NCBI RefSeq assembly: GCF_023701485.1 | Contig: NZ_JAMQBK010000079.1 | Coordinates: forward strand, 1-46,179 | Reading direction: 5' to 3' | Origin: Aporhodopirellula aestuarii | GTDB taxonomy: Bacteria > Planctomycetota > Planctomycetia > Pirellulales > Pirellulaceae | Length of the DNA: 46,179 nt | Shown: positions 1 through 9,000 of the stretch, one piece after another | Numbering within the stretch: the first letter of the stretch is position 1 | How the letters are laid out: each line of letters begins with the position of its first letter | Notes under the pieces: generated by a model | The model's input: the letters and a program-made list of their open reading frames with translations, nothing else | Told to the model about the DNA's origin: nothing | Databases searched by the model: none | Program-made: the position numbers and the translations under genes

Positions 1-6
1 TTCGGC

Positions 7-95
7 GTAGGCCGGACCAAGGAGCCTAAGCGACGCAGTTCCGACACGACTGAGCAAGTGAATGCCGGAACTCGCAAAGCCTCGGTCCGGCCTAC
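7..95. repeat. Palindromic repeat element, type B
   Basis: An 89-bp imperfect inverted repeat. The outer arms GTAGGCCGGACC (7-18) and GGTCCGGCCTAC (84-95) are perfectly complementary over 12 bp. An inner pair AGTTCCG (37-43) and CGGAACT (66-72) is also complementary, so a single strand would fold into a long hairpin with one internal loop. Only one copy was seen in this window. It could be a REP-like or MITE-like element, or a bidirectional terminator for a gene to the left of the window. It differs in sequence from the type A palindromes. Confidence 0.65.
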
Positions 96-186
96 AGTTC
101 GCGGCAGTTTCGCCAGATGATTCCTGCAGACCTGCTTAACAGGCATTCCTCACTGGAGGTCATAGACCATCGCCCGCAAAGTTTTT

Positions 187-323
187 GGTCTCGACGGACG
201 TGGATTGTTTTAGTGCTCTTTTTAGCGGTACGGCGCAAGCCGTCCGGTCCACTCACCGGACGGCTCGCGCCGTTCCGCTACATTTGAAATCCCGCACTAA
301 AACAATCGACATCCCAAGAGACC
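187..323 (+). repeat. Palindromic repeat element, type A, copy 1
   Basis: A 137-bp imperfect palindrome bounded by GGTCTC (187-192) and GAGACC (318-323). Both arms carry the same landmarks in order: a GATTGTTTTAGTGC-like block, an AGCGG block, then GGCGC-AGCCGTCCGGT leading to a short central loop near 250-255. A second copy in opposite orientation lies at 5911-6033. Sharing sequence with a distant intergenic copy suggests a dispersed, non-autonomous repeat (MITE or REP-like) rather than a gene-specific terminator. No coding capacity. Confidence 0.8.
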
Positions 324-385
324 GAGCTACGTCAACAGTGGCACTACCCAGCTACTCCCCACACCTTTTATTCAGTTAAGTTCCA

Positions 386-2749
386 ATGCAATTCTTCATC
401 CGACTCACATTGCTATTCTTTTCCGTCACCATGGCGGGCAGCTATTCAAATCACAGCTTCGCTCAAACACTCAGCAAAGAAGGTCAGGATCAAAAGGCGA
501 TCCATGACTACCTGTTTGACTCTTTCGTCGCTGGACGCGAAACTAAATTCGTCGGGTCTGGACGAGATCACGGCTTAAAAGAAGTCACGGTCATGGCGGA
601 AACAAGGGAGATCCGGCACGGGGATGAGGTCTTACTCCCCAAAGGTACCGAGCGGGTTGCTGGGTTGTTTCGCCATTTCGCGTTTCACGGCAACCACCTT
701 GATCGCATTAAAGAAGTTCACGTTTTTCCATTCTCACCTGACAAATCTCCACCTCGCAGCCAGCAGGTCACGGATTTTTACCGAGTCCAAATGCCTTCCA
801 TTCCGCTGAGCGACGTGCCACCGGATCGCATGAAGATTCGCTTTCTAATGAAAGACGAAGAGGCCACCTGTCGGATCGACGACCTGGTATTCATTGCCCA
901 AAAACAAATACCGCCCGAGTTCGACACCATTCCGTATCGCGACCTCGGCTCGGAGTTCCCACGCGAGCGGGTTGAAATCAACATCGACACTAACAATGAA
1001 CTGTCAATCGGAGGATCGTCGCAGTTGCAGCGAGAGCGTTGGTTCCGTATGCACGAAACGCCGGGCGTCGTCGATCAGTCATTTGAACGTTGGGCGTTGG
1101 AGCGAAATTTCTATCCCGGTCGTGGCGCTTTTAAATTTAATCCCGGCATCACGCGCGCCTGGGGAAACTGGGAACCACTGAAAGAGCGAGCGGATAAGCC
1201 CGGCGCCGCTGACTTGTCCTTCTTCGACCAATACGACGCGGGTGTGAGGCACCGAAACACCATCCCGGAGTTCAAGAAAATTCCATTCGCGTATTGTTTC
1301 AACGATTGGCCCGATTTCTTGTCGGTGCCGTTGGTCGGTCGTGGAACACCCAAGCCGGAGTATTTCGACGACGCCGCTGAACTTGCCGCAGCTTATGTCG
1401 AGGATCAAATCAACGACGGTGGATTCACCTCCGAATGGTGGGAGGTCAAAAACGAGAGCAGTGTGCAGTCCGAGTGGGCTCATCACTGGAAAGAAAATCA
1501 GGGAATCGATGGTTGGGGTTTGCTCGCGGACTTTCACAACCGCGTTGCCGATGCGGTGCACCAGCGGGCCTCAGAAGTGAAAGTTGGCGGTCCATCGTCG
1601 GCTTACATGCAAGTACAAATCAAAGATTTTGACCTCTATCGAAATCAAGCTCGCTTCATCGAAGAGACTCGTGGGCATATCGATTTTTTCTCGCATCACT
1701 TCTACGAAAATGCATTGATGCTCGGGGCCCATGAGCGTCGTGGTCAGGGCTATTCCAACTACTTGCTTGGGAGATACGAAGCGATCCTCGACATGCTGCG
1801 TGCCCACATGCACAAAGCAGACAACGTTCTTCCGATCCTGATTACCGAGTGCGGATCTCTGCAAAACGGTCGACAGCCTTCAGACAATTGGCTGCGTCTG
1901 CTTGCCTGGAACGCTTACCTGACTAAGTCCATGCAGCGTCCTGATCAGATCGACCTGTTCGTGCCGTTCGTATTCCTGCACATGTCGTGGAACCCATACA
2001 GCGGTGACGCGGCTTTCACGCCGAAGTCGGATCGCAAGAAACACAAGACTATCGATGATTTCGAACCCACCACGATCGCAAACTATTTCGAACTCTGGCG
2101 TGACTTTGACGGCAGACGTTTGCCGGTTGCATTCGATCAAGAGTGGCTCGACGTGGTTGCGGTGCATGACGGGAATCGAATCTCGATCGCGGTAACGAAC
2201 ATGGGCGGCCGTCAGATCGCTGTCGATCTCTCCGAGGTGTCCTCACGACTGGGGATCGGCAAAGCCACTCAGACGCGATTGAACTACCACAAGGGCGAGG
2301 TTGTTTTTGAGCCGGAACACACCGTCGATGCGACCGCCATTCCCGTCGACGTTAATGAAACAACCGTCATCCGACTGGTTGCCAACAAACCGTTCGCACC
2401 GGCGGGAGTATTGCGACAGGATCGCTGGTACGCGACGAATACTGCCGTCAAAAGCGATGGCGGCGACAAGTCATTCATCGTCAACACGGACAACGCTGAA
2501 ACTGTCCAGCATGCCCGCCTCATCATCGGCGTTCATCGTCAGGGCGGTGTGAAGGAGCCACTGGTCGTGAACTTCAACGGAACCCCAATTCCCGTTGAAA
2601 CCGGCGATGCGAACGAGTTTTCTGAATTCTTCGCACCGCTGGACGCATCCGTTCCTCCTTCATTGCTTCAGAACAGCAATCAAATAACGATCCAATCACA
2701 AAATGGAACGACAATTACATCTGTGCAATTGCTGACACACAGCAAGTGA
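386..2749 (+). CDS. Secreted agarase/porphyranase-like glycoside hydrolase
   Basis: A 787-residue secreted glycoside hydrolase that probably cleaves red-algal galactans such as agar or porphyran. The N-terminus has a hydrophobic signal segment (about residues 5-27, cleavage near SFA-QT). A beta-rich region (about 55-175) resembles a carbohydrate-binding or beta-sandwich module and is followed by a TIM-barrel catalytic domain (about 190-620). The motif WWEVKNES (351-358) gives Asn356-Glu357 as the likely acid/base, and LITECGS supplies Glu488 as the likely nucleophile, an arrangement typical of clan GH-A. The remainder (about 640-787) looks beta-rich. Overall resemblance is to beta-agarases, GH86 more than GH50; the family number and exact substrate are inferred. 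The gene stands alone, between palindromic repeats and a PQQ-like propeller gene on the same strand. Confidence 0.75.
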   Translation: MQFFIRLTLLFFSVTMAGSYSNHSFAQTLSKEGQDQKAIHDYLFDSFVAGRETKFVGSGRDHGLKEVTVMAETREIRHGDEVLLPKGTERVAGLFRHFAFHGNHLDRIKEVHVFPFSPDKSPPRSQQVTDFYRVQMPSIPLSDVPPDRMKIRFLMKDEEATCRIDDLVFIAQKQIPPEFDTIPYRDLGSEFPRERVEINIDTNNELSIGGSSQLQRERWFRMHETPGVVDQSFERWALERNFYPGRGAFKFNPGITRAWGNWEPLKERADKPGAADLSFFDQYDAGVRHRNTIPEFKKIPFAYCFNDWPDFLSVPLVGRGTPKPEYFDDAAELAAAYVEDQINDGGFTSEWWEVKNESSVQSEWAHHWKENQGIDGWGLLADFHNRVADAVHQRASEVKVGGPSSAYMQVQIKDFDLYRNQARFIEETRGHIDFFSHHFYENALMLGAHERRGQGYSNYLLGRYEAILDMLRAHMHKADNVLPILITECGSLQNGRQPSDNWLRLLAWNAYLTKSMQRPDQIDLFVPFVFLHMSWNPYSGDAAFTPKSDRKKHKTIDDFEPTTIANYFELWRDFDGRRLPVAFDQEWLDVVAVHDGNRISIAVTNMGGRQIAVDLSEVSSRLGIGKATQTRLNYHKGEVVFEPEHTVDATAIPVDVNETTVIRLVANKPFAPAGVLRQDRWYATNTAVKSDGGDKSFIVNTDNAETVQHARLIIGVHRQGGVKEPLVVNFNGTPIPVETGDANEFSEFFAPLDASVPPSLLQNSNQITIQSQNGTTITSVQLLTHSK

Positions 2750-2772
2750 ACCGTAGTCGGTAAGGCAGCATG

Positions 2773-2796
2773 CGCCCCGCGGCGAGAGACGGGGCG
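2773..2796 (+). terminator. GC-rich hairpin after the agarase-like gene
   Basis: CGCCCCG (2773-2779) pairs with CGGGGCG (2790-2796) around a 10-base loop, starting 24 bp after the stop codon of the hydrolase. There is no following T-run, so this is either a weak terminator or a 3'-end stabilising hairpin. Confidence 0.4.
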
Positions 2797-2962
2797 TGTG
2801 ACAAGTCAAGTCGGCAAATTGTTGCATGCCTGTACCTTCGCACACGGGGCTTCGTTCCAATTCGGTGTGAATTCCGCGAAACGCCAGTACTATGCTGAGT
2901 TGGCTTCCAAGGGTGCTACAATGCGCCCCCACTCAATAGCTTCCCCACACTGGCGTCCCGGA

Positions 2963-4234
2963 ATGAGTTTATTGCGAAACGCTCCATCAACAATATTCCG
3001 TTTGATCTTGATCGGGACCGCACTTTCATCGGTCGTGCCGTTTGCCCGCGAAGCCCTTGCGGGTGACTGGCCACAGATCCTTGGCCCTGGACGTGACGGG
3101 CAGGCGGTGGACGAAAGCGTGTCACCATGGACGACGACGCCTCCGATCAAATGGCGGGTTCCCTGCGGTGCAGGCTACGCTGGCGTGGCGGTTTCCGATG
3201 GGAAAGTCTTCCTCTGGTATCGCGCCGACGACCAAGAGTTGCTCGACTGTTTGTCCACCGAGGACGGACACCTGCTGTGGCAAGCAAAATTCCCTGCCGT
3301 CTATCGGGGAGGGGTGGATGCCGATCGGGGCCCACGTTGTGTTCCCCTGGTTGGCGGCGAACAAGTGTTTGTTTACGGAGCCGCCGGTGACCTAAGTGCC
3401 GTCGCGATTGCCGATGGCAAAACACAGTGGTCTCGGCAATTGCGAACCGACTACGATGCCGAGGACGGATACTTTGGAGTCGGTAGTACCCCGCTCCTCG
3501 TTGGCTCGGCATTGATCGTCCCCGTGGGTGGTAGCGACCGGTCAGGACTGGTCGCGGTGAATATCGCTGATGGGAAAACGCGTTGGGCCACCGTCGACCA
3601 AGAGGCGTCGTATGCGTCACCGGTCACGATGCAGATCGACGGTCAAACACGCGTCATCGCGGTACTTCGCTTGCAAACCGTCATGATCGATCCTGAGACG
3701 GGCAACGTACTCAGTGAGTTTCCTTTCGGACAACGTGGGCCAACCGTCAATGCAGCCACGCCGCTCGTTGACAGTGAAAAACTCTTTGTGACCGCGTCCT
3801 ACGGCGTCGGATGCCGAATGCTAGACATGACATCGAACCCGCCCAGAAATCTGTGGAGGGAGGGCGACGTGATCAGTAGCCAATACGCCACGCCTGTCCT
3901 AATCGACCAGTGGCTCTACGCGATCACCGGTCGCGAAGACTTTGGAACCGGCGAATTGCTGTGCGTGCGATGGTCCGATGGAGAAGTCGCTTGGCGACGC
4001 CCGGATTTCCAAACCGCTCATCTGATCGGCGTCGGCGACCGAGTCTTGGCTCAGCGTGTGAGTGGTCAACTCGAACTCTTTGCCGCCGACCCAAAAGAGT
4101 TCCGCTCGCTCGCGAAAACGGATCTGCCGGAAGGCACCTACCGAGCACTCCCGGCGCTATCAAATGGAACAATCTATTGCCGCCGAAACGTTTCGCCCAC
4201 GCAAGGTGAACTTCTCGCGATTGAACTTGATTGA
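2963..4234 (+). CDS. PQQ-like beta-propeller repeat protein
   Basis: An exported protein of about 423 residues resembling the PQQ-binding-like (BamB/quinoprotein-type) beta-propellers common in planctomycetes. After a signal segment (SLLRNAP through about residue 35, ending near ALA-GDW) come repeated blade motifs of the type DGxxxW, such as TEDGHLLWQAKF, IADGKTQWSRQL, IADGKTRWATV and WSDGEVAWRRP, each joining a turn to an outer-strand Trp. The frame is open upstream to a GTG at 2798, but I prefer ATG 2963 because the signal peptide follows directly; ATG 2921 is an alternative. No enzymatic motif is visible, so a scaffold or binding role is likelier than a dehydrogenase. Propeller identity is fairly sure; function is unknown. 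Confidence 0.75.
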   Translation: MSLLRNAPSTIFRLILIGTALSSVVPFAREALAGDWPQILGPGRDGQAVDESVSPWTTTPPIKWRVPCGAGYAGVAVSDGKVFLWYRADDQELLDCLSTEDGHLLWQAKFPAVYRGGVDADRGPRCVPLVGGEQVFVYGAAGDLSAVAIADGKTQWSRQLRTDYDAEDGYFGVGSTPLLVGSALIVPVGGSDRSGLVAVNIADGKTRWATVDQEASYASPVTMQIDGQTRVIAVLRLQTVMIDPETGNVLSEFPFGQRGPTVNAATPLVDSEKLFVTASYGVGCRMLDMTSNPPRNLWREGDVISSQYATPVLIDQWLYAITGREDFGTGELLCVRWSDGEVAWRRPDFQTAHLIGVGDRVLAQRVSGQLELFAADPKEFRSLAKTDLPEGTYRALPALSNGTIYCRRNVSPTQGELLAIELD

Positions 4235-4332
4235 ACAAGGCGGCAACTTGGACGATCTGATCCCCCGATGCGTTGGTCGATCAGCGGCTCGCTGACGAGT
4301 AATATTAACATTGCATTTCTGAGATCAACCGC

Positions 4333-4373
4333 GTCACGAGCGGGCATGACACCTCAGCACGATGCCCCGTGAC
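4333..4373. other. Imperfect hairpin between propeller gene and cls
   Basis: GTCACG-GGGCAT on the left (4333-4347, with a three-base bulge) pairs with ATGCCCCGTGAC (4362-4373) around a 14-base loop. It lies about 100 bp after the propeller stop and 31 bp before the phospholipase D-type start, so it could terminate the first gene or act in the leader of the second. No T-run follows. Confidence 0.35.
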
Positions 4374-4404
4374 ACCTTTGTAATTCGCATTCACCCGGCA
4401 ATCG

Positions 4405-5886
4405 ATGACGCCTTTTTTGAGTCAAGCTCTTGCGAACGGTTGGGGACTCCTCCTTCCCGCCCTGTTCGTCCTGTTGCAATTGTTCGCAGCATTATCTGCA
4501 CTGCACGCAATCCGGAACGTGCGAACGAGCCAAGCGGCGGTCGCGTGGACGGTTGGTTTGCTCACGTTGCCGTATGCCTTCGTGCCCGCCTACTGGATTT
4601 TGGCTCGCAATCGATTTGCCGGTTATCGTGAAGCCGTTCGCAGCGTCGGACGCCAACACCGGGAATCGCTCAGCAGTATCGAGCAGGAACTGTTAACACC
4701 GGTGGACACGAGGACCACATCGCTCGTCTCGCCGCTCGAACAAGTTGCCGATGTCCTGGATACTCCGATCAGCACGAACAATCAGTTCAGCTTGCTGGTC
4801 GACGGTCAACAATTCTTGGATGCCTTGCTAGAACAGATTGCATCCGCAGAGCACTATATCTATGCCGAATTCTATATCATCCGCGATGATAAGTTTGGCA
4901 ATCGTTTTGCAGACGCACTGATCGCCCAAGCCGAATCGGGAAAGGTCGTTCGCCTGCTCTATGACGAGGTCGGGTGTATAGGACTGTCTGCTTCTTACAT
5001 CCGTCGACTTACTGAAGCTGGCGTCGACGCGATACCATTCAACACCCGACAGGGATGGGTGAATCGGTTTCAACTGAATTTTCGAAACCACCGAAAATTG
5101 CTCGTCGTTGACGGGCAACGTGCCGTGACAGGTGGATTGAATATCGGTGACGAATACCTCGGCAATCATGACTGGGTAACACGGTGGCGTGACACTGCCA
5201 TCGCCATACAAGGCCCTTTGGTGAGAAAAATCCAAGCCGTTTTTGCGGCGGACTATTACTGGGCCAAACGTCACGGGCTCCCCGAGGCAAAGTGGCAAGA
5301 TCGCGATCCCAAAAGCGACAATTCAACAACCGAGTCAACCAGCTATTCTGCCATCTGCGCTACCGGGCCTGCTGATAATCGTGCCCGCGCGACAATGATG
5401 TTCGCCGCCGCAGCCAATGCGGCCACGGAACGTTTGTGGATCAGTACGCCGTACCTCGTCCCGGATGAAAGCACGGTCACCGCACTCTCCATGGCGCGTG
5501 CCAAGGGCGTCGACGTTCGGTTGCTAATCCCTAATCAGGCCGACCTATGGCTCGTCTACCTTGCGGGCTTTTATTACGAAGCGGAACTGAAATCGCTCGG
5601 CATTGAGGTCCATCGCTATACCGATGGTTTCTTGCACCAAAAATGTGTTTTAGTAGACGACAAGCTTGCGATTATCGGTTCAACCAATCTCGACAACCGT
5701 TCTCTGTATCTGAACTTTGAGATGATGGTGGCCATCGATCAGCCTGATTTCGTTCGTGAGGTCGCCGAAATGCTTCGCAAAGACTTCGCCTCTTCCACGG
5801 TCGCGAAGGTACCTGGCCCTCATTTGCAGCCTTGGTACGGTCGATTCGGTACCGTGGTCGCTCGACTATTCAGCCCGATACTGTAG
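4405..5886 (+). CDS. Cardiolipin synthase-type phospholipase D protein
   Basis: A 493-residue membrane-anchored phospholipase D superfamily enzyme that likely joins two phosphatidylglycerol molecules into cardiolipin with release of glycerol. Two hydrophobic segments (about residues 12-34 and 45-67) form the N-terminal membrane hairpin typical of bacterial Cls. Two HKD motifs follow: HRKLLVVD (His229, Lys231, Asp236, then GGLNIGDEY) and HQKCVLVD (His411, Lys413, Asp418, then IIGSTNLDNRS). Length and domain order match ClsA. The ATG at 4405 immediately precedes the first membrane segment. It is a single-gene unit followed by a palindromic repeat. ClsA/ClsB subtype cannot be fixed by eye. Confidence 0.9.
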   Translation: MTPFLSQALANGWGLLLPALFVLLQLFAALSALHAIRNVRTSQAAVAWTVGLLTLPYAFVPAYWILARNRFAGYREAVRSVGRQHRESLSSIEQELLTPVDTRTTSLVSPLEQVADVLDTPISTNNQFSLLVDGQQFLDALLEQIASAEHYIYAEFYIIRDDKFGNRFADALIAQAESGKVVRLLYDEVGCIGLSASYIRRLTEAGVDAIPFNTRQGWVNRFQLNFRNHRKLLVVDGQRAVTGGLNIGDEYLGNHDWVTRWRDTAIAIQGPLVRKIQAVFAADYYWAKRHGLPEAKWQDRDPKSDNSTTESTSYSAICATGPADNRARATMMFAAAANAATERLWISTPYLVPDESTVTALSMARAKGVDVRLLIPNQADLWLVYLAGFYYEAELKSLGIEVHRYTDGFLHQKCVLVDDKLAIIGSTNLDNRSLYLNFEMMVAIDQPDFVREVAEMLRKDFASSTVAKVPGPHLQPWYGRFGTVVARLFSPIL

Positions 5887-5910
5887 CACACCAGCGACCT
5901 CACCTTTCAT

Positions 5911-6033
5911 GGGACGTCGATTTAATCACTGCGGGATTTCAAACGTAGAGGAACGGCGCGAACCGTCCAGTAAAGCGGGACCGGACGGTTCGCGCCGTTC
6001 CGCTAAAAAAAGCACTAGAACAATCGACGTCCC
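5911..6033 (-). repeat. Palindromic repeat element, type A, copy 2
   Basis: A 123-bp imperfect palindrome with perfect 12-bp ends, GGGACGTCGATT (5911-5922) and AATCGACGTCCC (6022-6033). The left arm reads GCGGGATTTCAAA, GTAG and GGAACGGCGCGA, matching the reverse complement of the right arm of the 187-323 copy. This copy is therefore inverted relative to the first. It sits between the converging 3' ends of the cardiolipin synthase and NACHT genes, where it could also serve as a bidirectional terminator. Confidence 0.8.
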
Positions 6034-6069
6034 TCGGCATGACGCCCCCGCGGACGGTCGTTCCGATGT

Positions 6070-9000
6070 TCAGCGAGGCTTTACCTTTTTGGTCCCAAGC
6101 CCGATCTGATGTAGGTGCGCGAGCAGTTCGGGATCATGCCGATACCGCTCAACGACCCGCGTCAAATTCTTTTTCCACGTACTAAAGCGAGGTGGCTTTC
6201 GATTTCCGTAACACGCGAAGAGTGATTCGCCGAGTGACGTTTCGTGATCTGATTCCATCACCGTACAAATCACACGATGAATTGTTTCGCGGTCAGAAAA
6301 ATCTTGGCTGTTTCCGCTTTCGGAAATCACATGCCAATAACTCAGGAAATCACTTCGCTGCCGTGGCGGGAGTTGCTGCGCGATTTCGGTAATCGCTTCC
6401 GGTGTCGAGAACCGTACCGACGAGAGCGGATCGCCTACACGACTCGCAATCTGAACTCCTTCCGCGTTCACGATGTGATCGGCAAAGACGAGCCACTGGA
6501 ACCGGAGCGATGCGGACTGCAACACCGCGGCAACGCGATCGCACTCACAATCATGTTGCAACAACTGGCTGGCGTCCCAAACCGCCAAACGTTCGCCCAG
6601 GTGCTGGACCAGCATCTCCAAGTGCCGAGACCAAACCCGATCGGAACCGTCGCGAGACGCCGACAACAGCTCTCCAAAAAGCGTTTTCCACTGCAACAAA
6701 TCCGACGGCGATGAGCCTTCGCCGCACAGCGAAATTGCGGATACCAAACACTCTTCGTCTGGCGGATTCTTTTGTCTGATAAACCGCTCCATGTACCGCA
6801 TCAATTCCTCCATGACACACGGATCAGCCAAAAAATCCGTACCGATCCGAGGACGCCTTCGCACCACGCTCGCAATCGCGTCCAACGTGACACGATCACT
6901 CTGTAGCAACGCGTTCAACGTCAATCGAGATAGAAACCGCTGCTTGCGTTGCATTTCTTCGTACGACCGCCTTGAGACGTTCTGACAATACGCCTCCAAT
7001 GCGAGCCTCCGGTCGCGAACATTGGCGTCCTTGACGATCATTCTTTCGAGCCACTTGCGGTCTAACCAAACCGAGCGATCCGCTGACAACCGCAAAAGAG
7101 CGTTCGCAACGAGTGACTTTTGCGGAAGATTAGCGAGGTTTGCCAACGATTCGACTGGTCCCCGCACCGGGGTCGAGACAAGAGCCTCAATCGCGGCGGC
7201 GCGTACACGAGATCCCAAATCGGCCAAACAGGCGATTGATGCAACGACCGATGCACCATAGTAAAATGGCTGTCCCTCTAAAGACTTCAACAACGCCAAC
7301 ATGTCAGGATGAGAGGGATCGGTCAATGCGACTCGGCGGAGCAAGCGATCTCGCTCGTGAGGTGCCAATAGGGAACACGCTTTCGCATTTTCAGCCGAGC
7401 AATGATCCGCACCGGACAGATCATCACAACGATCCGTGTGCTCGGAAATCCATTCGTTCAACCCATATTCGCACACCAAATCGAACGGCGTGTGTCGCAC
7501 CACCATCCGTAGCGTCGGCACATCGAAGTCTTGACGGACGCTCGCCGCTCGCAACAGGAAGTGGGCGTCCAAGTCAGCGAGAGTTTTGATTAACCTGACT
7601 CGCATTGGCGACGGTGGTCTACGAAGTACCGCCCGCAACAGACGGTCACAGATTGCCGCGATGAGACTGCGGGATTGATCATGTTTCCATCCCGCCACGA
7701 TGGCAATTTGGGCCAGCCGGATAGTAACTTGATGATAGCGATCGTCTTGCCCGAACCAGCGTTCCGCCGATCGGTAACACACTTCACGGAACGCCCCCGG
7801 TAGCGCAGCGGCATATTGCAAAATCGCAAATTGACTTGCCGACAAAATCGATTGATCAAAAAAAGCGACCTGCTCCGTTTCGCTAAGTTCTTCGATCACA
7901 TGCAATGCGACAAAAAACTTTTGAAATGAGTTGTGTAGAAATCGATACTCGTCGACGACCGTGTCCGCGCGATTGAGAAATCGACTTCGGAGAATCGGGG
8001 CTTCGGTCAAGCCAACCTTCTCGACCCGCCACTCCAGGTCACATCCGAAATAAATGTCGCCACCCGATCGCGACTTAAACCATGTGTCGTACGCCATCCG
8101 GCTGATCGCCCGGACATGCTCCGTCGACATCGTTGAGCACGTCCCCGGTTTGGAATTCTCGCGTTTGCGAATCCAGGCAACAATTTGCTGCAGCACGGTC
8201 CCCATGTTGATCCGTTGCGTATGATCGGCATGGTCGGCCAAGTACATCACCAACATGGCTAGCAAATACGGGTTGGTCGTCAACTCCCGCAGCTCCGATG
8301 TCGACTCGAGCACGCCAATGATTGCCCGCACCGATCGATCTGGAAAACGACTACGCAGCAAATTGCCAATCAGCGTTTCGGATTCTTCCGGCATTAAACT
8401 GTCTAACCGATAGACTCCGACCTGTCGCTCGCCGCAAAGAAGTCGCGGCAATCCCGCCGGACGTGAAGTGGTGAGAGTGACACAGTTTCGCGACTCGTCC
8501 TCGATTCGTTCAGCAATGATCGAACGCAAAGATTCCGGGACTTCATCCCAACCATCGAGTAACAACACGCACCGGGTTTGCTCCGACGCCAATTCTCGCA
8601 GACCTTCGGCAGCAAGCGAGGCATCCAGCCTCGGTTGGTCAAGAGTGTTGAAGAAGTACTCAAAGATCGAACGATCGGGATGTTCCTCCAGAGCGAGTGC
8701 ATACGCGCCGAGATCGACCACGATCGGGATATCGAAATCGCGAACGCGTCCGCGAGTGACTTCTGCTGCTAACCATTGAATCAGCGTCGTCTTTCCGCTT
8801 CCCGGACCTCCGATGAGAACGCTCCGGCGAAACGTACGCGAGAGGACCGTCGACGCCGCCACCCTTGGTCGCGGACATTTGGGATCGGCTCCCTCGATCT
8901 CTTCGCGGACAAAAAGTTCGACGTACATCCGCTCAAGAGGCACGGCCAACTCACCCGGGACCGATGAAGGCAGATGGGTCCAACGACGACTCGTACACAA

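Larger units (their letters stand above)
1..385. other. Gene-free leader region with two palindromic elements
   Basis: I see no convincing gene here before the agarase-like gene at 386. The stretch is filled largely by two long imperfect inverted repeats (7-95 and 187-323), listed separately. A 64-codon frame at 185-379 lies almost wholly inside the second repeat and encodes no recognisable protein, so it is not called. The promoter of the downstream hydrolase must lie within or just after the second repeat; no clear -35/-10 pair stands out. Confidence 0.6.

Noticed and set aside
185..379. 64-codon plus frame before the agarase-like gene
   Set aside because: It lies within a palindromic repeat and has no family-like sequence.
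2798..2962. Long N-terminal extension of the propeller protein
   Set aside because: A signal peptide starts only after ATG 2963; upstream residues look non-coding and include a GTG inside a hairpin.
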